Part shown: positions 6,980 through 13,450 of the stretch, in pieces
Layout of the letters: every line of letters starts with the position of its first letter
Position numbering within the stretch: position 1 is the first letter of the stretch
DNA from: Eubacterium sp.
Lineage (GTDB): Bacteria > Bacillota_A > Clostridia > Lachnospirales > Lachnospiraceae
Assembly (NCBI GenBank): GCA_017475785.1
Contig: JAFVEX010000116.1
Location: 1-16,375, forward strand
Direction: 5' to 3'
DNA: 16,375 nucleotides
Notes under the pieces: model-generated
Told to the model about the DNA's origin: nothing
Database searches by the model: none
What the model saw: only the letters and a program-made list of their open reading frames with translations
Translations under genes and position numbers: made by a program

Positions 6980-8479
6980 ATGATGAATTATCAGGAAACA
7001 GAACAGAAAAAGATACTCCGCTCAATTGAGCGCGGCCTTCTTGCACTCCTTGTCATAGATCCGGAAACGCGCGCGTACGAAGTGATTTATTCAGACGAGG
7101 CCTACAAGTCATACCCAAACCGCTACAGCGGAAAGGATTTTTTTCACGCGTGGCAGACAACCGGACTCTCTCTGATTTATGAGCCGGACCGTCTGCGTAT
7201 GAAAGGCGAAATCAGCTGCGCTTCTTTGCAGGAGGCCATGCGTACTGCCGGCACCTTTCTCACAAGGTGCCGCTTCTTTGTGCGCGGAAATCCTGCCTGG
7301 TGCGCGATAAAGGTGGTACGGAATCCCGTTGACCCGGAAACATGGGTGCTCGGCATCCGGAATATCGACCAGGAGCTGCGTCATGAGCTGCAGCAGACCG
7401 AGGCTCTGGAGGAACTCCTCCGCCGCGAAAGCATCTACAGAGAAGCCATTCTGGCAAATTCAGCCGGTTACATGGAGGTGAATCTCTCCAGGAACCGGAT
7501 CACAAGCAAAATCTACGATCACCGCGAGGACTGGATGCCGGTCGAACTGACTCTGCCCGAGCTTGGCGATCCGGTCCCATATGACGCGTTTGAGATTTGG
7601 TGGGGACAAAACATGGTTCTGTCTGACGCGGAGGAATTTCTCTCCTTCAGTAACTGCGCGCATCTTATCTCCTGTTTTGACAGAGGGGAGCGCATTGTCA
7701 GCATAGAGTGCAAGGCGAAAACAGTGAAGGGCGAGGCCAATATCTGCCGGGAGACCTACTATCTCTCAAAGGACACGCAAACTGGTGACATCCTGGCGAT
7801 CTGTGTCCTCTATGATCTGACCCGGCAGCAACAGCGGGAACAGGACATGCAGGCTCTGCAGGAAACCCTCAAGCAGATGCGCATGAAAAACTTCATCAGC
7901 CAGATGCACCCGCATTTTCTCTATAACGCGCTGAGTTCTATTCGTGAAATCGTCCTGACAGATCCCGAGTACGGAGCGGATATGCTCTATGATTTCACCA
8001 CGCATCTGCGGGCAAGTATCCGCGCCATGTCCAATGATAACAAAATCTGGTTTTCACAGGAACTTGAAAACATCAAAGCGTATGTAAACATCGAACAAAT
8101 GCGGTTCGGTGACCGCCTAAAAGTAGTATACGACATTCAGGCCGCAGATTTTCAGATTATTCCACTCAGCATCCAGCCGATCGTAGAAAACGCCATTAAA
8201 CACGGGCTCTATGAAAAAGGAGCCGAAGGAGGCACTGTCGCAATCCGCACACGCGAGTGGAATGACGGCGTAGAAATCATCGTGGCAGATGACGGGATCG
8301 GCTTTGATCCCGAGGCCATACGCCGGGAAATCCTGGACGGAAAGCGGGATTCGACGGGGCTGTTCAACCTGATTTTCCGCCTGGAAAACATGATGCAGGC
8401 AACTGTGGAACTCAGAAGCCGGCCAGGTGAAGGGACGACGGCCGTCATCCGCATCCCGGAAGACACACAAAGCTGTTAG
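6980..8479 (+). CDS. soluble LytS/YehU-type sensor histidine kinase with PAS-like sensor region
   Basis: Autophosphorylates on histidine and presumably passes phosphate to the response regulator encoded 98 bases downstream. The 499-residue protein has no hydrophobic segment long enough for a membrane helix, so it should be cytosolic. Residues about 10-125 and 145-280 look like two PAS-type sensor folds (inferred from pattern). A Gln/Glu-rich coiled coil follows, then the His_kinase (PF06580-type) core with Q-M-H-P-H-F-L-Y-N, phospho-acceptor His312. The ATP-binding domain has the N box V-E-N-A-I-K-H-G (Asn404) and the G box D-D-G-I-G-F (437-442). I chose ATG 6980, which has AGGGTGA five bases upstream; a GTG at 6971 and the next ATG at 6983 are alternatives. 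The stop codon overlaps the first GTTAGT of the downstream operator. The signal sensed is unknown. Confidence 0.88.
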   Translation: MMNYQETEQKKILRSIERGLLALLVIDPETRAYEVIYSDEAYKSYPNRYSGKDFFHAWQTTGLSLIYEPDRLRMKGEISCASLQEAMRTAGTFLTRCRFFVRGNPAWCAIKVVRNPVDPETWVLGIRNIDQELRHELQQTEALEELLRRESIYREAILANSAGYMEVNLSRNRITSKIYDHREDWMPVELTLPELGDPVPYDAFEIWWGQNMVLSDAEEFLSFSNCAHLISCFDRGERIVSIECKAKTVKGEANICRETYYLSKDTQTGDILAICVLYDLTRQQQREQDMQALQETLKQMRMKNFISQMHPHFLYNALSSIREIVLTDPEYGADMLYDFTTHLRASIRAMSNDNKIWFSQELENIKAYVNIEQMRFGDRLKVVYDIQAADFQIIPLSIQPIVENAIKHGLYEKGAEGGTVAIRTREWNDGVEIIVADDGIGFDPEAIRREILDGKRDSTGLFNLIFRLENMMQATVELRSRPGEGTTAVIRIPEDTQSC

Positions 8480-8491
8480 TCTCCCGTTAGT
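8475..8491 (+). promoter_or_regulatory. GTTAGT direct repeat (11-base period) before the response regulator gene
   Basis: GTTAGT at 8475-8480 and again at 8486-8491, spacer CTCCC. Eight bases further lies TATAGA (8500-8505), a weak -10 with no -35. An identical arrangement precedes the adhesin gene at 9552-9568. It fits a tandem-dimer site for the winged-helix regulator and suggests autoregulation. Confidence 0.6.
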
Positions 8492-8517
8492 GCCTCGATT
8501 ATAGACTTTAAAGAACA

Positions 8518-8535
8518 AAGTCCGCAAGCGGACTT
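8518..8535 (+). other. hairpin between the kinase and regulator genes
   Basis: AAGTCCG-CAAG-CGGACTT gives a seven-pair stem with a four-base loop and no T run. It lies downstream of the GTTAGT repeats and 42 bases before the regulator ATG. It may stabilise or partly separate the two messages; it is not a standard intrinsic terminator. Confidence 0.5.
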
Positions 8536-8577
8536 CAACTTCCCCATCCCCGCACTATCCGGCGCAAGGAGGCATCT

Positions 8578-9372
8578 ATGAAGGCAATCGTGGTAGACGA
8601 CGAGCAGATCATGCTGAACAGCTTTCTCCGGCTGAGCAGCGGTATCCCTGACCTGCAGATAATCGGTCAATTTCAAAATCCGGAGGACGCGCTGCGCTTT
8701 GTGGAAAGCCACCCTGTGGAGCTGGTTTTTCTCGATGTGAAAATGCCGTGTATGAGCGGAATCGAGCTTGCGGAGAAACTGCGCCTGAAAAAGCCCGACC
8801 TTCTGATTGTTTTCATCTCCGCATATGACGAATACATCCGCGAGTCAAACCGTATCGGGGGAGATTATTATATCGTAAAGCCGTACAAAACCAGAACCCT
8901 GGAAATCGCCATGGAGAAAATCCGGGTTCTGGCCGGACGGCAGACCGAACGGATCCATATCCGGACGTTCGGCCGGTTCAGTGTCCTGAAAGGAGAAAGG
9001 CCGGTTCCTCTCCGCGGAAAGGCCAAAGAAATTCTCGCGCTGGTCGTGACCCGGCGCGGCAAAGAAATCAGCAACGAGCAAATCTACCGGACACTTTGGG
9101 AAGACCGCGCATACAGCAACCAGAACATGACAGTCTATTATAACGCGCTCCGGCGGCTGAAGCAGACCCTCGCGCAGGAAAAACTGGAGGATCTTCTGAT
9201 CTCTACCACACGCGGCCAGATGGTCAACACCGCTCTCTTCGACTGCGACTACTATGACTGGCTGGACGGGCATCCCTCCGGCACCGAAGCCTTCGAAGGC
9301 GAATTTTTGTCCGAATATTCCTGGGGTGAATTCATTCTCGGAGGCATGGTGAGCAAACTTACGGAATTGTAA
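8578..9372 (+). CDS. response regulator with receiver and SARP/OmpR-like winged-helix domain
   Basis: Cytosolic transcription factor, the likely partner of the kinase just upstream. Of 264 residues, 1-118 are a receiver: acidic pocket Asp7-Asp8, phospho-acceptor Asp53 in F-L-D-V-K-M-P, switch Ser81 and conserved Lys101 in V-K-P-Y. Residues about 126-217 form a winged helix of the Trans_reg_C/SARP kind (I-R-T-F-G-R-F-S-V then K-A-K-E-I-L-A-L). The recognition-helix region is M-T-V-Y-Y-N-A-L-R-R-L-K. The last 45 residues (F-D-C-D-Y-Y-D-W and E-F-L-S-E-Y-S-W) resemble the start of a bacterial transcriptional activator domain, but the domain is cut short compared with full SARPs. ATG 8578 has AAGGAGG five bases upstream. 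The final four codons lie within the first unit of a 30-base tandem repeat. Targets inferred: GTTAGT repeats here and before the adhesin gene. Confidence 0.9.
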   Translation: MKAIVVDDEQIMLNSFLRLSSGIPDLQIIGQFQNPEDALRFVESHPVELVFLDVKMPCMSGIELAEKLRLKKPDLLIVFISAYDEYIRESNRIGGDYYIVKPYKTRTLEIAMEKIRVLAGRQTERIHIRTFGRFSVLKGERPVPLRGKAKEILALVVTRRGKEISNEQIYRTLWEDRAYSNQNMTVYYNALRRLKQTLAQEKLEDLLISTTRGQMVNTALFDCDYYDWLDGHPSGTEAFEGEFLSEYSWGEFILGGMVSKLTEL

Positions 9373-9450
9373 GGAACTGTACAGAAATATATGGAATTGT
9401 GAAGAACCGTACAGAAATATACGGCATTGTGAAGAACCGTACAGAAATAA
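9361..9450 (+). repeat. three tandem 30-base repeats over the regulator stop codon
   Basis: Units 9361-9390, 9391-9420 and 9421-9450 are nearly identical and share GTACAGAAATA. The unit length is a multiple of three, and each unit carries an in-frame stop (TAA, TGA, TGA) at the same place. The first unit encodes the last residues T-E-L of the regulator, so the array grew from the end of the gene into the 3' untranslated region. Confidence 0.95.
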
Positions 9451-9526
9451 CTTGATCATTTTCCGCAGATAATTTTTTGCGTGCAAAAAGAAAAACGCAG
9501 GATTTATTTGTATAACAGCAATCTTC

Positions 9527-9551
9527 AAACGCCCCCGTGGGCGTTTTTTTT
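9527..9551 (+). terminator. intrinsic terminator after the response regulator gene
   Basis: AAACGCCC-CCGT-GGGCGTTT, an eight-pair stem (9527-9534 with 9539-9546) running into eight T (9544-9551). It separates the regulator from the adhesin gene; the adhesin operator begins at the next base. Confidence 0.9.
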
Positions 9552-9568
9552 GTTAGTCCTCCGTTAGT
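9552..9568 (+). promoter_or_regulatory. GTTAGT direct repeat (11-base period) before the adhesin gene
   Basis: GTTAGT at 9552-9557 and 9563-9568, spacer CCTCC, directly after the regulator's terminator. It is the second copy of the site at 8475-8491 (15 of 17 bases identical). A five-of-six -10 (TAAAAT, 9579-9584) lies ten bases downstream and the -35 position has no TTGACA-like hexamer. This is the pattern of an activator-dependent promoter. Confidence 0.6.
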
Positions 9569-9578
9569 TATTTCCGAT

Positions 9579-9584
9579 TAAAAT
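9579..9584 (+). promoter_or_regulatory. -10 candidate for the adhesin gene
   Basis: TAAAAT within GATTAAAAT. The expected start is near 9591, giving a leader of about 34 bases before ATG 9625. No standard -35 is present; the GTTAGT repeat occupies that region. Confidence 0.45.
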
Positions 9585-9624
9585 TTACCTTGCAATCTTT
9601 AAAGAGATCTGGAGGAAAAACAGC

Positions 9625-12555
9625 ATGAGGAAACTTTTTGCAGCACTGCTGGCAACTGCGTTGATTCTGTCAGCAACAGAAACAAAAGGTCTGACTGTCC
9701 GGGCAGATAAAGGAAACACCGTTGTCTCCGGTACAGATGTGGTTCAGGCAGATAAAGGAAATACCGTTATCTCCGGCACAGATGTGGTTCAGGCAGACCA
9801 GAATTACAGCGGCGGCACGAAAGCAGACAGGCGCGTCTCTCAAACAGACAGCAGCAACGATGAGAAAGACGCAGACAGTAAAGATACAGATGGCAAAAAA
9901 ACAGATGAGAAAAAAACAGATGGCGAAGATACAAATGACAAGGGCACAGATGGTAAAGATACAACCGGTGAAGATACAACCGGCGAAGATACAGATGTGA
10001 GAATCAACTACGGTACTGAAAAGGACATGGCTGATCAGGAGAAAAATGCTGACAGCAGCGACGCTTCCGGCAGCAGTCCGGCCAGTCTGAAGAAAGACAC
10101 TGATACTGCCGGCACTTCTGGCAGCAGCACGGCTGTTCCAGAAAAAGGCACCGATACTGATGGTGTTTCCGGCAGCGACACTTCCGGTCCGGATGAAGAA
10201 GCTGATACTGTCGGTACTTCCGACAGCAGCATGGTCGATCCGCAGAAGGATGTTAAAAGTACCGGCAGTTCCGGTATCAACACGGCTGATTCAGCGGAAA
10301 CCACTGATACTGCCGGCACTTCCGGCAGCAGCTCAGCCGCCGGAAATAAAAACACGGAAGAAGACAGTTCGCTCCGCAGCGCCCGGAAATCCACTCCTCT
10401 CCGCGCGCCGGAAGCAGGAACTGACGCTTCCCGGCACTTTCATGCTGTAATCACAACCAGACAGGATACGTTTACATCCGGAGAAACGGCTCTCGTTTCG
10501 GTCAAATATACCATCGACGAAAATACAATCTCACCGGGAGACTATGTGACTGTAATCATTCCGGCAGATATTGCGGCCAGCGCTTCTTTTTCCGTCAGTC
10601 ATCAGCACTTTTCCAAGGTTGAAGATCTCGGCGGCGGGCAGTACCGGCTGATCTTTGGGGATGACGCGGCCACTTCCCTGAGCGGCAGCATGACGATCCG
10701 CGTAACCACTTCTGCAGATGAGACAGTGACCGACACCATCACTGCAGGAGACGGCAGCAAAACCATTACTGTCATTCCCTCCGGAGGCGGCGATGAAGGT
10801 GTCGGCGTCTTTTCTGACGAGGCTATCATGAAGGACGGACTCGGCAATGAAGGGATGTCCTACGGCGGTTATGATTACAGCGATGATCCGCCGGCCCAGA
10901 TAGGAATCTTTGACGCCTCTCAAGACCAGACTTTCACATACCGCCTGTTCGTCAACCGGAAAAATGTTTCAATGACAAACGTAACTGTACGCGATACACT
11001 GCCGGACGGGATGTATTTCTCCGGCGGCGCGGACAGCGTGCAGTGTTACAGAATAGATGCCTCCACGATGACCCGCACAGATATCCAAGTGACAGATGCG
11101 GCCATCTCTGTCTCCGGGCAGAACCTCTCCGTATTTCTGGGGGATATCGATTACCCGGTCGAAATTGAGTACAGTGTGTATGTACCTGCGCAGACGTCCG
11201 TCTATCTGCGGAACCACTCTGAAGTGGTCTACACCCAGGACGGAGAGACACATAAGGAGCACCGGGATTACATTGCCCAGAGCAGCGATTACGCGGCCGC
11301 CAACGGCGTCAAGTCTGCCGATAAAAGCTATATCTCCGAAGATCCTGCCGACCAGTGGGTTACCTATACCATCCATTTCTGGAATGAAAACGGATTTGAA
11401 GCCGGCGAAATCAGCCTGACTGACGATCTCGATGACTATGTGGATTTTCTGTACGCAGATGATAATGAATACTTCACTGTCTCCGAAGACAGTACCGATC
11501 CTTCTCTGCTGCACATAAAGAATACAAGTGCTATCCCGAAGAGTTCAGACGTATTCGTCACCTTTGTGTGCAGCTTCCGTCGTGTCCCAGTCGGATACAC
11601 TGTATCGAACACCGTGGGCGGCAACACGACGAAAACAAAAAAGGTCTCAGGCTCGGCTGTTCTCCCTGCAGTCAAAACTGTAAACGGCAAGGCTCCCGGG
11701 TCAGACGAAACGTTCTCCTTCCTGCTGCAGGACGGGAATCAAAAACGTCTGCAGACGGCAAAATGCGCTGCAGACGGCAGTATTGCCTTCCGGCCGCTTT
11801 ACTATGGCGCGGAAGATTTTGGAAAAACATTCACTTATTATGTTTCCGAAATAATTCCAGATGAAGACACAGACTGCACCTATGATACGTCCATTTATCG
11901 TGTCACTGTATCTGTTGGCAGCCAGGCTGATGAGAACGGTCTCATTCCAACGACCGTTTCCATCGAGAAGGATGACGCACAGGCAGACGAAATCATCTTC
12001 AATAACGAAAAGCCTGAACCGACCCCGACGCCGGAGGTGACACCTACCCCTGAACCTACGCCCACACCAGAAGTGACTCCTACTCCTGAACCAACGCCCA
12101 CACCAGAAGTGACTCCTACTCCTGAGCCAACGCCTACTCCTGAAGTAACACCAACTCCAGAGGTGACGCCAACTCCTAAGACAACACCCACACCGGAAGT
12201 GACTCCTACGCCTGAAGTGACGCCCACTCCTGAGACAACGCCTGCGCCTGAAGTAACACCAACTCCTGAGGTGACGCCCACTCCTGAAGTAACACCAACT
12301 CCAGAGGTGACGCCTGCGCCGGAAACGACACCGGGTGCAACCCCCAAAGCCACTCCGCAGGCGACCGAAAAGCCGAAACGCAAAACAACCTACACGCCTG
12401 CGGTTCACGACAACGGCACGCCCAAACCGCCTGCGGCTTCTGCTTCTTCTCCGGAAACCGGTGACCGGGCAGAACCCCTGCTCTGGCTCCTTCTGGGACT
12501 GCTGGCCGCAGCAGTTCTGGGGATTTTAATCCGGAGGAGCAGAATGTCCCGATAA
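9625..12555 (+). CDS. large repeat-rich surface adhesin with FctA-like domain and sortase signal
   Basis: Secreted, wall-anchored surface protein of 976 residues, probably adhesive. In order: signal peptide (about 1-27); a 15-residue duplication (27-56); an Asp/Thr/Lys-rich run of short repeats (about 80-124); Ser/Gly/Thr-rich repeats with G-T-S-G-S-S (145-236); and three beta-sandwich-like segments (about 270-385, 425-545, 560-675), the last two resembling DUF11-type repeats (V-R-D-T-L-P-D-G and T-Y-T-I-H-F-W-N-E-N). Next is a streptococcal pilin-type (Spy0128/FctA-like) domain (about 675-796) with candidate isopeptide residues Lys684, Glu742 and Asn793 or Asn794. It ends with a Pro-Thr-Glu-rich stalk (797-903) and a sorting signal: S-P-E-T-G at 942-946, a hydrophobic helix and an Arg-rich tail. 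ATG 9625 has GGAGG ten bases upstream. No sortase gene is in the window. The ligand is unknown. Confidence 0.88.
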   Translation: MRKLFAALLATALILSATETKGLTVRADKGNTVVSGTDVVQADKGNTVISGTDVVQADQNYSGGTKADRRVSQTDSSNDEKDADSKDTDGKKTDEKKTDGEDTNDKGTDGKDTTGEDTTGEDTDVRINYGTEKDMADQEKNADSSDASGSSPASLKKDTDTAGTSGSSTAVPEKGTDTDGVSGSDTSGPDEEADTVGTSDSSMVDPQKDVKSTGSSGINTADSAETTDTAGTSGSSSAAGNKNTEEDSSLRSARKSTPLRAPEAGTDASRHFHAVITTRQDTFTSGETALVSVKYTIDENTISPGDYVTVIIPADIAASASFSVSHQHFSKVEDLGGGQYRLIFGDDAATSLSGSMTIRVTTSADETVTDTITAGDGSKTITVIPSGGGDEGVGVFSDEAIMKDGLGNEGMSYGGYDYSDDPPAQIGIFDASQDQTFTYRLFVNRKNVSMTNVTVRDTLPDGMYFSGGADSVQCYRIDASTMTRTDIQVTDAAISVSGQNLSVFLGDIDYPVEIEYSVYVPAQTSVYLRNHSEVVYTQDGETHKEHRDYIAQSSDYAAANGVKSADKSYISEDPADQWVTYTIHFWNENGFEAGEISLTDDLDDYVDFLYADDNEYFTVSEDSTDPSLLHIKNTSAIPKSSDVFVTFVCSFRRVPVGYTVSNTVGGNTTKTKKVSGSAVLPAVKTVNGKAPGSDETFSFLLQDGNQKRLQTAKCAADGSIAFRPLYYGAEDFGKTFTYYVSEIIPDEDTDCTYDTSIYRVTVSVGSQADENGLIPTTVSIEKDDAQADEIIFNNEKPEPTPTPEVTPTPEPTPTPEVTPTPEPTPTPEVTPTPEPTPTPEVTPTPEVTPTPKTTPTPEVTPTPEVTPTPETTPAPEVTPTPEVTPTPEVTPTPEVTPAPETTPGATPKATPQATEKPKRKTTYTPAVHDNGTPKPPAASASSPETGDRAEPLLWLLLGLLAAAVLGILIRRSRMSR
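9703..9792 (+). repeat. 45-base tandem duplication in the adhesin gene
   Basis: Two in-frame copies (9703-9747 and 9748-9792) differ at about three bases and encode A-D-K-G-N-T-V-(V/I)-S-G-T-D-V-V-Q twice, just after the signal peptide. The near identity at DNA level indicates a recent duplication. Confidence 0.9.
10057..10332 (+). repeat. degenerate Ser/Gly/Thr-rich repeats in the adhesin gene
   Basis: Units of about 18-20 codons recur with the core D-T-A-G-T-S-G-S-S or variants (D-T-D-G-V-S-G-S-D, D-T-V-G-T-S-D-S-S). These are diverged protein repeats forming a hydrophilic, probably unstructured spacer. Confidence 0.75.
12013..12333 (+). repeat. Pro-Thr-Glu repeat stalk of the adhesin gene
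   Basis: Tandem codons for P-T-P-E-V-T and P-T-P-E-P-T motifs; several DNA blocks are nearly identical, which would favour slippage and length variation. This is a wall-spanning stalk typical of anchored surface proteins. The complementary strand stays open for long stretches because of the repeat and is not coding. Confidence 0.9.
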
Positions 12556-12566
12556 TCTATAAAGTA

Positions 12567-12630
12567 TATAGCCCATTTACTCGATAGTACATGCAGTCTA
12601 TCGCCCGTGTTGTATATCGCCCGTATAATA
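12567..12630. repeat. four degenerate 16-base repeats between convergent genes
   Basis: Units start at 12567, 12583, 12599 and 12615. Three share TAT(A/C)GCCC(A/G)T, the second being more diverged (GATAGTACAT). The last two share TATCGCCCGT exactly. They fill most of the gap between the convergent adhesin and DUF4317 genes; no standard terminator is visible there. Confidence 0.6.
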
Positions 12631-12672
12631 ATCTATAGCAACATTCATCACGCAGGCTTAAGGAAACACTGA

Positions 12673-13320
12673 TTAATACACGGAAGAGTCGGATGATCTG
12701 ACGCAGCCGAGCATCTGAATCAATCCCTCGCCGCTCACGTCCGGCTCTTCCTCGTATACGGCGATATGATATAGATCCGCGCTCCGGTCATAGAAGGACG
12801 GATACAGAAATCCACAGTACGGAGCATTGGCCTCATAGTCGCCGCGCACCGGAGAGACTGTGCAGATCAGGTACTCATATACCTCCTCCGACTCCCACTG
12901 CTCAGCTTTATCAGTCCCCACACGTGGGATATCATAAATACCGTGGAACAGAAAAAGCGCGAACGGTCTGCCTTTTGGCAGGTTTTCTGCCGCCACCTCA
13001 TAAAAAGTCTCCAGCAGCGCGTCATTCTTCAAACCTGCTTCCATGATTGTGTCAAGAAGACGCATCATATCCCCGGATTCCCTTGTCTCTCCAGGAAAAT
13101 CGATCTCAATCAGCTGCCGGTTTGTCTCTGCAAAAGGAACCGTCTTCGCCAGCTTCAGGTTCTTTTCCTTCTCCTTTGCGGAGAGGTTCAGAAAATTCGT
13201 GTTAAACGTCCCGTCGATATAACTGTCTTCATCAAAGTAGCAGCCGGCGATGCGGTCTATCGAAGAACGGGCGGGCGTCATCCGCCGGGTCAGTTCCAGC
13301 ATGTCTTCTCTTCTCAGCAT
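12673..13320 (-). CDS. DUF4317-like protein, about half the usual length
   Basis: Function unknown; cytosolic by composition. The 215 residues start M-L-R-R-E-D-M-L-E-L-T-R-R-M-T-P and include S-S-I-D-R-I-A-G-C-Y-F-D-E, which matches my memory of the conserved N-terminal block of the DUF4317 (PF14199) family common in Clostridia. A later Y-P-S-F-Y-D-R-S-A-D-L-Y-H-I-A-V-Y block and a final L-G-C are also family-like. I recall family members of about 370-430 residues, so this one ends near the midpoint, at a clean TAA with no continuation seen downstream. ATG 13320 has AGAGGA seven bases upstream. The frame stays open to 13617, but that part overlaps the end of the neighbouring gene and lacks similarity. 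It lies 130 bases after the metallo-hydrolase gene and may be cotranscribed with it. Truncated relic and short paralogue are both possible. Confidence 0.65.
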   Translation of the reverse strand: MLRREDMLELTRRMTPARSSIDRIAGCYFDEDSYIDGTFNTNFLNLSAKEKEKNLKLAKTVPFAETNRQLIEIDFPGETRESGDMMRLLDTIMEAGLKNDALLETFYEVAAENLPKGRPFALFLFHGIYDIPRVGTDKAEQWESEEVYEYLICTVSPVRGDYEANAPYCGFLYPSFYDRSADLYHIAVYEEEPDVSGEGLIQMLGCVRSSDSSVY

Positions 13321-13450
13321 AATTATTTCCTCTGTATTCTGAAATCTGTCGATCTGTTTTTTGTGGGTACGGCATCGTCGCTTGAGGCCAACGCAGTTAT
13401 GCGGTTTCTCAGGCAAGTAAAATGGCAGGTTAATTTGGGAAGCGATGTAC

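Noticed and set aside
9361..9450. Possible small CRISPR array
   Set aside because: Units are contiguous 30-base copies with no variable spacers, and no cas genes are present. It is a plain tandem repeat.
11701..12408. Long open frames on the minus strand opposite the end of the adhesin gene, including one of Gly-Val-Thr-Ser repeats
   Set aside because: They mirror the Pro-Thr-Glu codon repeats, which lack stops on the other strand. The plus-strand frame has a signal peptide, domains and an anchor, so these are shadows.
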